A stretch of 64,000 nucleotides of DNA from Aureliella helgolandensis (lineage in GTDB: Bacteria; Planctomycetota; Planctomycetia; Pirellulales; Pirellulaceae): positions 868,001 to 932,000 of the forward strand of contig NZ_CP036298.1 in the NCBI RefSeq assembly GCF_007752135.1. The letters are read 5' to 3'. A program made the translations under genes and the position numbers. The notes under the pieces are model-generated. The model was not told the DNA's origin, ran no database searches, and saw only the letters and a program-made list of their open reading frames with translations. Shown piece by piece: positions 1 through 9,375 of this stretch. Each line of letters begins with the position of its first letter. Position 1 is the stretch's first letter.

Positions 1-1
1 C

Positions 2-754
2 GTCGCTCGTCAACTTCGTCGGTTGGAGCTCGTTCGCCTGCCACGCTGCCTCAGTCGCTAGATCGATTACCTGCGACGGGTTTAAGCCCAGCGGTAGTCG
101 TTGCAGGGCCTGGCCGGTCGTTTCGCCGTCCTGCTTCTGTTGAGTGGGAGAAGTTGGCGAGGGAGAGTCGAGCCAGTCTTCGGGAAGTGATGCTGAAGCG
201 AAGAGCGTCAACCAGCCCTGAACCAATTCGATCTCTGCATCGGTCAATTGCCCCTCAGGCGGCATGTGCCCCACGGCGTCTGGCAGCAATACCGTCAGCA
301 ACAGGCTCTGCTCGACACTTTGCGGATCGATGGCTGGACCACTCAAACCACCACGCAGCAGGCTGGCGATTGTTTCCAGCTCGAGTTGGCCCGAATGCTC
401 GGAAGCACGGTGGCATTCAAAGCAGTTTTCCACCAGCAGCGGTCGGAGGCTCTGCTCCCAAATCGTTTCGAGTTTTGCTAAGTCAGGGCCTGGGGCGGAC
501 GACGTAGCCGGAAGCTGCGAATCCACGCTGGGCTCTTCCACTTCTTCGGCTGGCAAGATTGCTGGAGGCGTTTCGGGATCGCCGGCTGGATCCGTGTCTC
601 CTGGCACTGTTTCGGCTGCCAGTGTCTCGGCTCTTGAGATTTCCGAGGAGACTTGGCTATAGCCGGTGCTAGGAGACGCTACGAGCCAGGGCAGCACGAG
701 GAAGGTGATTGCACAGGAATAGCGTCGGAGAGACCGCGTAGGTAGGGCTTGCAT
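2..754 (-). CDS. Planctomycete cytochrome-type protein (PSCyt1), C-terminus outside window
   Basis: This minus-strand frame stays open from an ATG at 754 to the left edge of the window, giving 251 codons. It begins with a probable signal peptide (about residues 1-33). An acidic, proline-rich linker follows, then a CFECH heme-binding motif at residues 111-115. Downstream lie MPPEG and a helix typical of the C-terminal part of a planctomycete cytochrome domain (PSCyt1, PF07635). In this family the heme domain normally precedes DUF1549 and DUF1553, but those would lie outside the window. The protein is probably exported, with c-type heme attached in the periplasm. It is the last gene of a minus-strand run after the sulfatase and antiporter genes, with a gap of about 165 bp. 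I translated it by hand, and no competing plus-strand gene is convincing. Confidence 0.8.
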   Translation of the reverse strand, partial: MQALPTRSLRRYSCAITFLVLPWLVASPSTGYSQVSSEISRAETLAAETVPGDTDPAGDPETPPAILPAEEVEEPSVDSQLPATSSAPGPDLAKLETIWEQSLRPLLVENCFECHRASEHSGQLELETIASLLRGGLSGPAIDPQSVEQSLLLTVLLPDAVGHMPPEGQLTDAEIELVQGWLTLFASASLPEDWLDSPSPTSPTQQKQDGETTGQALQRLPLGLNPSQVIDLATEAAWQANELQPTKLTSD

Positions 755-919
755 GGTGGTGGGGCAAGGAAGGCGGAAGGATGTGGGGAGGAAGGGCTGT
801 CTATTATACACGGTTTTTCTCGCGACGAGCGTGGTTTGTGCAAAGTTGAGCGGAGGCTTAAGAGGGACGCTGCTAGCCGAGCCAGGCTGGCCCCATGGGC
901 TTTCAATGTTAGATCCGTT

Positions 920-2530
920 TCAATGTTTGATCAGGATTCGCAGCAAGGCCTGGGAGGCCTCGGCCTCTTCGCTCACGACGCTGTCAGCGCCTGCAGAACG
1001 GAGCTTTTGCGTATTGCTTTGGAATCGACAACGCACCAGGATTGTGGCGAGTGCATTTGACTTGCGGGCGATACGCACAATCTGATTGGCGATGTCATCA
1101 TTGGGCACGCTGACCACAATAATTGCGGCAGTGCCGATTTTCGCCAATTCCAACACGGATTGTTCAGTCGCATCCCCGACGACGGTGCGGAATCCCTCTT
1201 GGGCAAACGGATGCAAATTGATGGAGCTCAGGTCAACGAGGCAGACATCTAATCCGGTGAGCTCCAGTTGGCTGGCAACTTGGCGTCCAATGGGGCCAGC
1301 ACCGATGATCGTCGCCTGCGACTTGCGCGTGGCTGCTTCCATCGTCCGTGGTGGTCCACTATTTCTGTCTTGGGTGCTGTAGGTCCACCTCAGCCCCTGT
1401 TTGAGTAGGAGTGGGGTGAGGATTAGGGAGCCAACGGAAATAGCGACCATGCGTTGGTAGTTCATGGCGGAGAGCAGTCCTGCATCCACTCCCTGGCTGG
1501 CGAGGATAAAGGCAAATTCACCTACATGGGCCAGGCCTATGCCCATCCCAAAGGAGCTCTGCAAGTTTAGGCTGGTAAGGCGGAGTGCGACGGTCGCAGC
1601 GAGACCTTTGATGAGAATCAGCCCGGTCAGGAATCCCAGAATCAATACGGGTTCGGAAATCAGCAGCCGGGGATCGAAGATTAGCCCCAGTCCCACAAAA
1701 AAGACAGCCGCGAACGTTTCGCGGAATGGGAACACGAGTGCATCTATTTGTTTCGTCCAGCGATTGCCGTTAAAACTCAGGCCTGCAGCAAACGCCCCCA
1801 CGGCTGCTGGTAAACCGACGGTATAGGCGGCGAGTGTAACGCTGCCTAGCACCACCAGCGTGAATAAAATGACCAACTCTGGACTGCGATAGCCAGCAAA
1901 TAGAGGGATAATCCACATCGCTAGAGCGTATCGGAGTCCGATGACGGCCAGCACAAACAGACTGGATATACCGGCTAGGGCTAGGTAGCTGCCGACGGTG
2001 ACCGAATCGCTTTCACCGGTCAATAGCGGCACGATCAGCAAGAGTGGAACGAGTGCAGCGTCTTGAAACAGCAGGATTCCAATAGCTCGACGGCCATGCG
2101 GCTGGCTGGCTTGACCACACTCCGAGAGTGCTTTGAATACTAGGACGGTTGAGCTGAAGGCCGTGGCGGAGGCTAGCAACCAAGCGGGCCGCCAGCTGAG
2201 TCCCAGTTGGAGCAGCAAGCAGGCCACCGGGACAGCCACCATTAACATTTGTACTGTCCCACCGATGAGCAACTTGCGCCCCAGTGTTCTCAAATCGTCT
2301 AGCGAAAATTCAAGGCCGATGGAAAACAGCAGGAGGAAAACTCCCGTTTCCGCAAAGGCCTCCAGCTGATGGTTTGCATCGACAACCCATCCCAGACAGC
2401 CGTCGCCCAGGAGCGTCCCGACAACGAGGTAGCCGATCAGAACCGAGACTTTAATCCAGCGACAGACCAACCCCGCGATGAGCCCTGCGGCGAGGATGAT
2501 CAGAAGTTCGCGAATGAGTGTGGGTGCCAT
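920..2530 (-). CDS. CPA2-family monovalent cation:proton antiporter with TrkA-N domain (KefB/YbaL type)
   Basis: The 536-residue product has an N-terminal membrane domain of about 385 residues made of a dozen hydrophobic helices. This matches the Na+/H+ exchanger (PF00999) fold of Kef-type transporters. A soluble C-terminal domain from about residue 403 carries the Rossmann signature GAGPIGRQ (about 410-417), as in TrkA-N/RCK domains that bind a nucleotide and gate the transporter. Function inferred from the family: potassium or sodium exchange for protons across the inner membrane. The ATG lies 3 bp after the stop of the upstream sulfatase gene, so the two are probably co-transcribed. The specific cation cannot be read from the sequence. 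Confidence 0.9.
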   Translation of the reverse strand: MAPTLIRELLIILAAGLIAGLVCRWIKVSVLIGYLVVGTLLGDGCLGWVVDANHQLEAFAETGVFLLLFSIGLEFSLDDLRTLGRKLLIGGTVQMLMVAVPVACLLLQLGLSWRPAWLLASATAFSSTVLVFKALSECGQASQPHGRRAIGILLFQDAALVPLLLIVPLLTGESDSVTVGSYLALAGISSLFVLAVIGLRYALAMWIIPLFAGYRSPELVILFTLVVLGSVTLAAYTVGLPAAVGAFAAGLSFNGNRWTKQIDALVFPFRETFAAVFFVGLGLIFDPRLLISEPVLILGFLTGLILIKGLAATVALRLTSLNLQSSFGMGIGLAHVGEFAFILASQGVDAGLLSAMNYQRMVAISVGSLILTPLLLKQGLRWTYSTQDRNSGPPRTMEAATRKSQATIIGAGPIGRQVASQLELTGLDVCLVDLSSINLHPFAQEGFRTVVGDATEQSVLELAKIGTAAIIVVSVPNDDIANQIVRIARKSNALATILVRCRFQSNTQKLRSAGADSVVSEEAEASQALLRILIKH

Positions 2531-2533
2531 ACT

Positions 2534-3988
2534 TTAGAGAGAAAAGCCTTCAAGCTTCAGTTGTTGGCATTCGCGGATTGCTTGCTGGTATTCCGGCAGT
2601 GCAGCGACATTGATCGTTTCCAGTGGGTCGGTCTCGTGGTCATAGAGCTCGGTAGCCATTAAATCGCCACTGGTGAAATCACGCCACTCGGTGTAGCGAT
2701 AACGTGCCGTTCGCACACTACGCCCCATGACCTCGGGTTGTTCGTCGTAGTAGGCGGGGCGGGGATGCTGCGTGAATGCGGCTGATCGTACCGTTGCTTG
2801 CGGGTTTTCGAGGATCGGCTTTAGGCTCTTGCCTTCCAGGTCCGGCACGGCTGGTAGACCGCACAGGTCGATGAGTGTTGGGTACATGTCGAGCAATTCG
2901 GCCAGCGACCCCGTGGCAGTTCCAGCCGCGTGCATTTCGGGAGTCGCAATCATGAGTGGAACCGCTGCATCGAGTTCGAAGTTGGATGTTTTAGCCCACA
3001 ATGTTTGCTCACCCAGGTGGTAGCCGTGATCGGACCAGAAGACCACAATCGTGTTTTTACGCAGGTCGAGTCGCTCGAGCTCATCAAGAACGCGACCCAC
3101 CTGCGCATCCATGTAGCTGATGGCAGCGAGGTAGCCGTGTCGCATTTCCATGACGGAGGCTTCATCCAGGACTCTGGGTTCCTTGCGTCCGAGAATTTCT
3201 CGGCTATTGTGCCAAGCGATGCGCGGCGCATCGGTGGGCCATTCGGGATTGGCTGGAGGAGATAGCTGAGAGCGATCGTAAAGGTCCCAGTATTTCTTGG
3301 GCGCGTTGAACGGAGAGTGGGGCTTCCAGAATCCGACCGCCAGGAAAAAGGGAGTGCTTGAGGCCTGCCGTTGTTGGAGTGCCTGTATCGCAAGGTCAGC
3401 AACTCTACCATCGAAATAGGCATCATCGGGCACATCCCTGCATTCACACTTGAGATCGCTGGCCAGATTGGGCGGGAGCTCCCCGGTGACTTGTGGGGTG
3501 TCAGAGCCGTGGTTGGCGAAGTGCATGGCGGCCGGTACGCTCCACGAGGCGGGATCTCCCTGTAGATCATGTATCCAGTTGTGGTAGATCTTCCCCACGT
3601 TTTGCGTGAAGTAACCATGTTGCATGAAGTGCTGGGGCAGCGTGACCACCTGTGGCCGAACGTCTCGAAAATGGGTTGGCAGATCCCAAATGCCGAGCGT
3701 GTCTGGTCGTAGTCCAGTCATCAGCGAGGCGCGGGATGGATTGCAGACCGCTTGTTGGCAATAGGCGTGCTTAAACAGACGGCCCTGCTCGGCCAAGCGA
3801 TCGAGGTGCGGTGTCAACACCTCCTCATTCCCTAAGCAACCAAGATCATTGCGGAGATCGTCGGCTGCGATGAAGAGAACGTTGGGGCGATCTGCGGCAC
3901 CGAGAGGGGCAAGGCAGGTACTCAGCCCAAGCACCATGCACATGAGAAATAGGAAGGTGCGAATTAGGGTAGGCGGAGTGTAATTCAT
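2534..3988 (-). CDS. Exported sulfatase, iduronate-2-sulfatase-like
   Basis: A type I sulfatase of 484 residues. The mature part opens with [13 protein letters not shown] (metal-binding Asp pair at about 43-44). The active-site signature is [11 protein letters not shown], with Cys82 the residue converted to formylglycine. The order and wording ([13 protein letters not shown], later GYHLGEQ and W-K) match iduronate-2-sulfatase-like enzymes. Predicted reaction: hydrolysis of sulfate esters on a polysaccharide in the periplasm or outside the cell. I chose the ATG at 3988 because it is followed directly by a classic signal peptide ending near APLGAA. A longer frame starts at a TTG at 4048 but adds a polar leader. 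It is first in a minus-strand run with the antiporter gene 3 bp downstream. A formylglycine-generating enzyme is required but is not in the window. Confidence 0.92.
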   Translation of the reverse strand: MNYTPPTLIRTFLFLMCMVLGLSTCLAPLGAADRPNVLFIAADDLRNDLGCLGNEEVLTPHLDRLAEQGRLFKHAYCQQAVCNPSRASLMTGLRPDTLGIWDLPTHFRDVRPQVVTLPQHFMQHGYFTQNVGKIYHNWIHDLQGDPASWSVPAAMHFANHGSDTPQVTGELPPNLASDLKCECRDVPDDAYFDGRVADLAIQALQQRQASSTPFFLAVGFWKPHSPFNAPKKYWDLYDRSQLSPPANPEWPTDAPRIAWHNSREILGRKEPRVLDEASVMEMRHGYLAAISYMDAQVGRVLDELERLDLRKNTIVVFWSDHGYHLGEQTLWAKTSNFELDAAVPLMIATPEMHAAGTATGSLAELLDMYPTLIDLCGLPAVPDLEGKSLKPILENPQATVRSAAFTQHPRPAYYDEQPEVMGRSVRTARYRYTEWRDFTSGDLMATELYDHETDPLETINVAALPEYQQAIRECQQLKLEGFSL

Positions 3989-4411
3989 CGGATGCCTAAC
4001 GTAGGAGGTGGTAGGGGATCTGGAAGCGGCGGGCAGGTTGGCGTTCAAAGTTCGCCTTGGACCATCTCATGAACTTGGACCATCCATGAAACGGTGCGCG
4101 ACACCTTAGGATACACCAATTCGGAATCCTTGAATTGAGCCCTTGTTTTCCGTTCCAATTCTGCCGCTTTTCCAAAGCTGGGCAAGGGAGGGAGCGACTT
4201 GTTGAACTTGGGGCCACTCGCGTTTCCAACTCTGCCCAGCAGTGCACCGTCTTGGGGGGGACGCGGTGCATGTGGTAGGTTAAGCGTCAGCTACCACTGC
4301 AGGAGAGAGCGGTGGGCCCGTGGCGCGGTGCTGAAACATCGTGCTGAAAAACTTGCCGCGCAGCTGCCCACTACGCGCTGCCAAAACCAGTCCTTGTTAG
4401 GAATCCGAAGT

Positions 4412-7123
4412 ATGAAACCTGAGAACTCGACAGCTATTCCTCTAACCCTTCTAACTTGGTGGGACGTCCGACATGTTGGGTTGGTTGTAAGCCTCGTGCT
4501 GTGGCTGGCTGGATCGGGGAGGGCAGCTCCACAACTAGAGAGCGAGGAACCTGGAAATGTTACCGCCACTCCCGTGCCCGGAATGGTTGGCGAGCAGGCA
4601 TCTGGCGTCCTGCTCCCGACCGGGCAACTGGTTCACCCTGCGGGTGAACTAGCTGAGTTGAAGGGGCGACCGAATGATCTATGCTACAGCGCAGAGGTCG
4701 GATTGGTTTTCGTTAAGGATCGTGCGCACCTGCACATCATAGATCCAGTCCAGTGGTCGATCCTGCAGTCGCTGGAGAGCCCTGGAGGGGCCTCGCTCAC
4801 CGGCATCGTGGTCAGTCGAGCGGGCAACGTCTATTTTTCGAATAGCAAGCAACAGGTGCATGTGTTTGTTCCTGATGGCGGGCCAGCTGCGCAGAACGCT
4901 CCGGCTGATTCTCCCGGCAGCTATGTCCTGGCAAGTTCTATTGAGCTTCCGGCAGATTGCTTTCCCTGTGGACTATGCCTGAGCGACGATGAAGAGCAGC
5001 TGTTCGTCTGCCTCTCTAAGACCAATTCTGTGGCTGTGATCGACGTGGCAACTTCGGCAGTCGAGCACGTGGTGGACGTTGGGATTTCACCCTTCACAGC
5101 TCGGTTTGTGGCTGGGGCACCAGGCCAATTGTTCGTTACAAATCTTGGCGGGCGTCGGGCACGGGCTGGGGAACGCACCGCACCGAGTGCAGGAACGGAA
5201 ACGCCCGTGGACGAACGGGGCATTGCGAACACATCCATGGTTTCAGTGATCGATTTGGAACAAATGGAAGTTGTCTCCGAGGTTACCGCGGAACTCCACC
5301 CGACCGCCATGGCCATCTTGCCTGGGAAACCTCAGCAGGCTGCGACGGTATTGATAACCAACACCAATGACGATTCCGTTACCTTGCTCGACTCCGGATC
5401 TCTACAGAGCCGAAACCAACTTGCCAAACCTCTGTTAGATCTTCCTTTCGGCTCGATGCCCAATTCGGCTTGTGTCTCCCCGGATGGCAATTGGTTATTT
5501 GTCGGGTTGGCAGGCAATAACGCGGTCAGCGTGTATCGCTTGGACTCCGAGAGAGACTATGCAACGGTCGGATTGGACGAACCTATTGGCTATCTGCCAA
5601 CAGGTTGGTTCCCCGTTGCGCTGGATTGCAGTGAGACCGATTTGTTCGTGGCAAATCTAAAGGGCTGGGGATCTCGAGCGGACATGCGTGAGGAGTCTAA
5701 GGGGAGGAACTCGCACGATCATTCGGGAGTGATTCAAAAGATACCCTTGGCGGATATTTTGGATGATGCACTTCTTTCGCAATGGACGGCCAAGGTGCTG
5801 GAGAGCGCTCGAGTCATTCCGGTTGTGAGAGCGGAATTGAACGCGGCCAATCCCGCACCGGTGGTTCCCGTGCCAGAGAAACTAGGCCAACCGAGTTCCT
5901 TTAAACATGTAATCTATGTCATCAAAGAGAACCGCACTTACGATCAAGTCTTTGGGGATATGCCGGCGGGCAGAGGCAGTCGAGCCTTGTGCACGTTTCC
6001 AGAACGCGTAACGCCCAACCATCATGCCTTGGCCAGCCGATTCGGTTTGCTGGATAATTACTACTGCAATGGTGTCCTTTCAGCGGATGGGCATTCGTGG
6101 GCTACGGAGGGCAATGTGACGCCCTACTTGGAGCGCGCCTTTGGCGGATTTTCGAGAAGCTATACGTTTGGAGATGATCCCCTGACATACTCGTCGAGTG
6201 GTTTTCTTTGGGATTATGTGCTGGGGGCTGGCTTGACCTTCCGGAACTATGGAGAAATGGACTATGCCAAGCCTCCGCAGGGCATGAAGTATCAGGAAAT
6301 ATGGAAGGCGCATGCTGCTGGCGAGGACTTGCGTTTCGAGCAGAACATTGGAATCGAGCGGCTGAAGCGTTATTCATCTCCCGACTATCCAGGCTGGGGG
6401 ATGATGATCCCCGACGTGCTTCGGATGAAGCGATTCCTAACCGAATTCGAGCAATTTAAAACTGACGGAACCCTGCCGAACCTCAGTATCGTATATCTCC
6501 CGCAAGATCACTTGGGCGGTGGTGTGACGTCCGGGGCGCATATGGCAGACAACGATTTAGCTCTGGGGCAATTGGTTGATGCGGTAAGCCATTCTACGTT
6601 CTGGAAAAATACGCTTATCGTTGTGAACGAGGACGATCCTCAGAACGGATACGATCATATTGATGGGCACCGCTCGATCTGTCTGGTGATCAGTGCCTAC
6701 AGTCGACCGGGGGTGAATCATCACTTTTACAACCAGACGAGCGTCCTGCGTACGATCCTGCACGTGCTGGGGCTACCACCGATGAATCAACAGGATGCAA
6801 GATCTCCGTTGATGAAAGAGTGTTTCGTGAACGAACCGAATATGACTCCCTATCAAGTCAGAGAGGCCAACATACCGCTCAACCAGCAACCAGGGGAGGA
6901 AAGCAAGCAGTCGTCCACGGAGCGAGATTGGCGGACGAGATTGGCCTCGGTTCCCATTGAGCGGACTGGAATGAAGACGGAACAAGATGAAGACACGCTC
7001 AACCGATTTGTGTGGCATGAGATGATGGGCTGGGAAACGCCCTACCCTGCTCACTTGTCAGGCGCACATGGAACGGGATTACGGAAGCTCGGTTTGGAAT
7101 TCGACGATGGGAGTGCGGAATGA
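4412..7123 (+). CDS. Exported beta-propeller protein with C-terminal phosphoesterase domain
   Basis: The product has 903 residues from the ATG at 4412; an upstream in-frame TTG at 4199 adds a long unlikely leader. A signal peptide ends near GSGRAA. Residues of roughly 70-480 look like a YVTN-type beta-propeller with recurring DLCYS/VSPDGNWLFVG blades. From about residue 497 there is a phosphoesterase-family domain (PF04185), with the hallmark ENRTYDQVFGD and later DGHSWATEG, LPQDH, NEDDPQNGYDHIDGHRS and TSVLRTI. Family members include acid phosphatases and phospholipase-C-like enzymes, so it probably hydrolyses phosphoesters in the periplasm or outside the cell. The exact substrate is unknown. 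The gene stands alone, convergent with the Tad-type genes downstream. Confidence 0.88.
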   Translation: MKPENSTAIPLTLLTWWDVRHVGLVVSLVLWLAGSGRAAPQLESEEPGNVTATPVPGMVGEQASGVLLPTGQLVHPAGELAELKGRPNDLCYSAEVGLVFVKDRAHLHIIDPVQWSILQSLESPGGASLTGIVVSRAGNVYFSNSKQQVHVFVPDGGPAAQNAPADSPGSYVLASSIELPADCFPCGLCLSDDEEQLFVCLSKTNSVAVIDVATSAVEHVVDVGISPFTARFVAGAPGQLFVTNLGGRRARAGERTAPSAGTETPVDERGIANTSMVSVIDLEQMEVVSEVTAELHPTAMAILPGKPQQAATVLITNTNDDSVTLLDSGSLQSRNQLAKPLLDLPFGSMPNSACVSPDGNWLFVGLAGNNAVSVYRLDSERDYATVGLDEPIGYLPTGWFPVALDCSETDLFVANLKGWGSRADMREESKGRNSHDHSGVIQKIPLADILDDALLSQWTAKVLESARVIPVVRAELNAANPAPVVPVPEKLGQPSSFKHVIYVIKENRTYDQVFGDMPAGRGSRALCTFPERVTPNHHALASRFGLLDNYYCNGVLSADGHSWATEGNVTPYLERAFGGFSRSYTFGDDPLTYSSSGFLWDYVLGAGLTFRNYGEMDYAKPPQGMKYQEIWKAHAAGEDLRFEQNIGIERLKRYSSPDYPGWGMMIPDVLRMKRFLTEFEQFKTDGTLPNLSIVYLPQDHLGGGVTSGAHMADNDLALGQLVDAVSHSTFWKNTLIVVNEDDPQNGYDHIDGHRSICLVISAYSRPGVNHHFYNQTSVLRTILHVLGLPPMNQQDARSPLMKECFVNEPNMTPYQVREANIPLNQQPGEESKQSSTERDWRTRLASVPIERTGMKTEQDEDTLNRFVWHEMMGWETPYPAHLSGAHGTGLRKLGLEFDDGSAE

Positions 7124-7152
7124 TCAACAGCGATCGGAAAGGAATTGTAGGC

Positions 7153-7241
7153 GTAACCGTTCACGACCTTCCTTATCCACCAACAATTTCAACCGCTGCT
7201 TCAGGTTTGAGTTTAAGTCGCTGACAACCGTGAACGGCTAC
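7153..7241. repeat. Intergenic repeat element, copy 1 of 2
   Basis: This stretch of about 89 bp starts with GTAACCGTTCACG and ends with CGTGAACGGCTAC, so its ends form a 13-bp inverted repeat with one mismatch. Its interior is repeated almost base for base at 7405-7494. The longest shared block covers TGAGTTTAAGTCGCTGACAA. No coding frame is credible. Possible roles are a REP- or MITE-like element or a structured RNA end. It sits between two convergent genes. Confidence 0.6.
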
Positions 7242-7404
7242 GAAGTATCCAGGCGGACGTTTGGCAGGAAGATGGGGGCAGGAAGATGAATTCCTCTGGC
7301 TATTTTCCTGCCAACAACACTCTCTGCTTCACTATACTCGCCCCCGGCCAAACTCAACGGCGAGGAGTAACACCAAGCAAGCTCACCACTGAGAAGCATT
7401 TCAT

Positions 7405-7494
7405 CCGTTCGTTCACGACCTTCCTCCCCCATCAGGCAGCCTCAACCGTTGCTTCAGGTATGAGTTTAAGTCGCTGACAACCTTGAACGGTTAC
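7405..7494. repeat. Intergenic repeat element, copy 2 of 2
   Basis: Second copy of the element at 7153-7241, in the same orientation, about 250 bp further on. From GTTCACGACCTTCCT through GCTTCAGGTATGAG to GAACGGTTAC it matches copy 1 with scattered differences. Its left end has diverged more than its right end. The DNA between the copies is not shared but contains a short tandem GGCAGGAAGATG-like repeat near 7263-7288. Confidence 0.6.
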
Positions 7495-7509
7495 TTGTAG
7501 GCGGTGCTG

Positions 7510-8001
7510 CTACAGGTTTTCCTTCGTCAGGGCGCAGCTTTGGCTAACTGTCAGGCCGTGGGTGAAACGCCCCACGCCCCACGAGTTTTGGTCGACGGGG
7601 AGGTTGACGGTTACCACGATCCGGTCGGCATTATCGACGACGTTGACGGTCACGCCGTTGCCGGCACCGACTTGCGTCAGGATCCGCTGGGCCTCTAGTT
7701 GAGCTTCGGCTGGCGTGCCACCGGGAACGATAGCGGTTCGCGCGCCTTCATAGGCAGCATTGGCGGCGGTGTGTTTCAAGAAGTTGAGGCGAGTGAGTTC
7801 GATTGCCGCGAGGAATATCATGAAAATGATTGGGGAGACCAACGCGAATTCGACAGTGGTTACCCCTCTACGCTGCTTGTCGGAACGCACCTTCGGTTGA
7901 ACGCGTCCTCGTCGTCGGGAGATGAATGGACTCTGACCACTTGCGGGAATCGCTGTAGGGATAAGCAATTGACTTTTGTCTTGTAGTTGAGGATTCATCA
8001 T
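7510..8001 (-). CDS. TadE-like pseudopilin protein
   Basis: The product has 163 residues with a basic leader, then RRGVTTVEFALVSPIIF at about 45-60 and a single hydrophobic helix. A conserved AAYEGAR stretch follows, and a small beta-rich domain ends the protein. The Glu at position 51, just inside the helix, is typical of TadE/TadG-type minor pseudopilins (PF07811). These insert in the inner membrane and belong to Flp/Tad pilus systems. The gene is last in a three-gene minus-strand set with a TadG-like VWA protein (42 bp upstream) and a second TadE-like protein. No TadA ATPase, secretin or TadB/C gene is in the window. Confidence 0.85.
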   Translation of the reverse strand: MMNPQLQDKSQLLIPTAIPASGQSPFISRRRGRVQPKVRSDKQRRGVTTVEFALVSPIIFMIFLAAIELTRLNFLKHTAANAAYEGARTAIVPGGTPAEAQLEAQRILTQVGAGNGVTVNVVDNADRIVVTVNLPVDQNSWGVGRFTHGLTVSQSCALTKENL

Positions 8002-8043
8002 TGGTCGCTTTCGGGATCGCGGGGGAGGCGTGCCAGTAGCCTC

Positions 8044-9270
8044 TTATTCAACGATCACAATCGGCAGGCTGCGAGCCAATTCTCGAAAGGCGTCTCGCAA
8101 TTCAGTTTCATTGGTGGTTGAGTAGTAGCGCCCGCCGGTCATCTCTGCCATTTGACGGACATCATTCTGCAGGTTGGTGAGCATTGTCACGGCGTGGATC
8201 ACGACGCCGGCATTCCGAGCATCCGTACCAACTTGTTGGGGTGTGCGTCCTGCATTCCACTGGCCGTCGGTTAGTAGGATGACGATTTTATTGGAGAATG
8301 ACGACGATTGCCCCCCCGTCAAATGGCCGACCGCCAAATCGACACCGGCGGACAAGTGGGTACCACCCATCATCGGTTTGGTGTTCAGGCTATTGATCGC
8401 GTTAGTGACTAGGCTGCGTTGTTGTGCAAAGGTAGTGCTGTCCGATTGTGGCAAGCCGACGTTGAGCGTTGCGGATTGAAACACGGTGCCAGGGGAGATC
8501 GGCATCGTGTAGTCCGAGGCCCAAGTCACCAATGAGGTCTTCGGGGCAGGCGTGTAGAGGGCCGCTTCATCGTAGAAAATCTGAACCGCACCGCGAAGGA
8601 CAGCCCAGCGACTTTGGGTTGGGTGTGGAGCGGAAAGGTGATTGCGCCACATGTCGCCCCAGGCGGTGAAATTGCTGAGGTAAGGATTGTTCGGAGCGTA
8701 TTCGTAGTCGACGCCTGTCATATCGAAAAGCATGGATCCGGAGCGGTCTAGGCACAAGCAGACTTCAACTTGCTGCTGGCCAGCAGTGGCTTCGGAGCGC
8801 GGCGTAAAGGTGGATCGTCCAAGGATACGCCCAAAGTGCAAGGGAATCGCTGGATGGAGCGCATCGCCTCCGGTATTGGCGTCGACGCGCACAGCATTGG
8901 GTGGAAAACCTCCTGGGCTGAACTGCCACCGCCCGCCACCGGACTCGACCAAACGTCCGAGAATTACATCCGATTCTGCAATTGCCAGAGGCTGTCCGGC
9001 GACCGAGTTCATGGACGCGTACCGCACTGCTTCTGAGCGCGCTAAATCGACATCTTCGGTTCGTGCCAGCGCTTCGGCACCGGCTTTGGCTGCTGAATCC
9101 GTAGCAACGCGGAGTTCGGTTCTGACCAACTGCATGTAAGAAAAGTCAACCGTGATGGCAGCGGCGATCGCGAAGACAAAGAGCATGCCCAGAATGAGCA
9201 TCATCGCCGCCCCGCGGCGACGCGAGGCAAGCAAATTGGATTGGAGCTGGAATTTGCGATTCGACTTCAT
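8044..9270 (-). CDS. TadG-like pilus assembly protein with von Willebrand factor A domain
   Basis: 408 residues from the ATG at 9270; a TTG eight codons earlier is less likely. An arginine-rich leader and one transmembrane helix (AAMMLILGMLFVFAIAAAIT) lead into a TadG N-terminal region with LRVATDSAAKAGAEALA. A VWA domain begins near residue 168 with the metal-site motif DRSGSM at about 175-180. It ends with LLTDGQWN and an ATMTGGRYY-like segment. Such proteins sit in the inner membrane with the VWA domain outside and are linked to Tad pili or adhesion. The neighbours on both sides are TadE-like, which supports the assignment. VWA domains bind divalent metals and protein partners. Confidence 0.87.
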   Translation of the reverse strand: MKSNRKFQLQSNLLASRRRGAAMMLILGMLFVFAIAAAITVDFSYMQLVRTELRVATDSAAKAGAEALARTEDVDLARSEAVRYASMNSVAGQPLAIAESDVILGRLVESGGGRWQFSPGGFPPNAVRVDANTGGDALHPAIPLHFGRILGRSTFTPRSEATAGQQQVEVCLCLDRSGSMLFDMTGVDYEYAPNNPYLSNFTAWGDMWRNHLSAPHPTQSRWAVLRGAVQIFYDEAALYTPAPKTSLVTWASDYTMPISPGTVFQSATLNVGLPQSDSTTFAQQRSLVTNAINSLNTKPMMGGTHLSAGVDLAVGHLTGGQSSSFSNKIVILLTDGQWNAGRTPQQVGTDARNAGVVIHAVTMLTNLQNDVRQMAEMTGGRYYSTTNETELRDAFRELARSLPIVIVE

Positions 9271-9375
9271 TTGATTTACCTCGACGCGGAGCAACAGAAA
9301 GAAAGGTGGTTGGATGAACTTGAATGTTCAAGTTCAACCAGTAGCCCATATCCAAGCCGGGCGCTAGCAAGCGCG

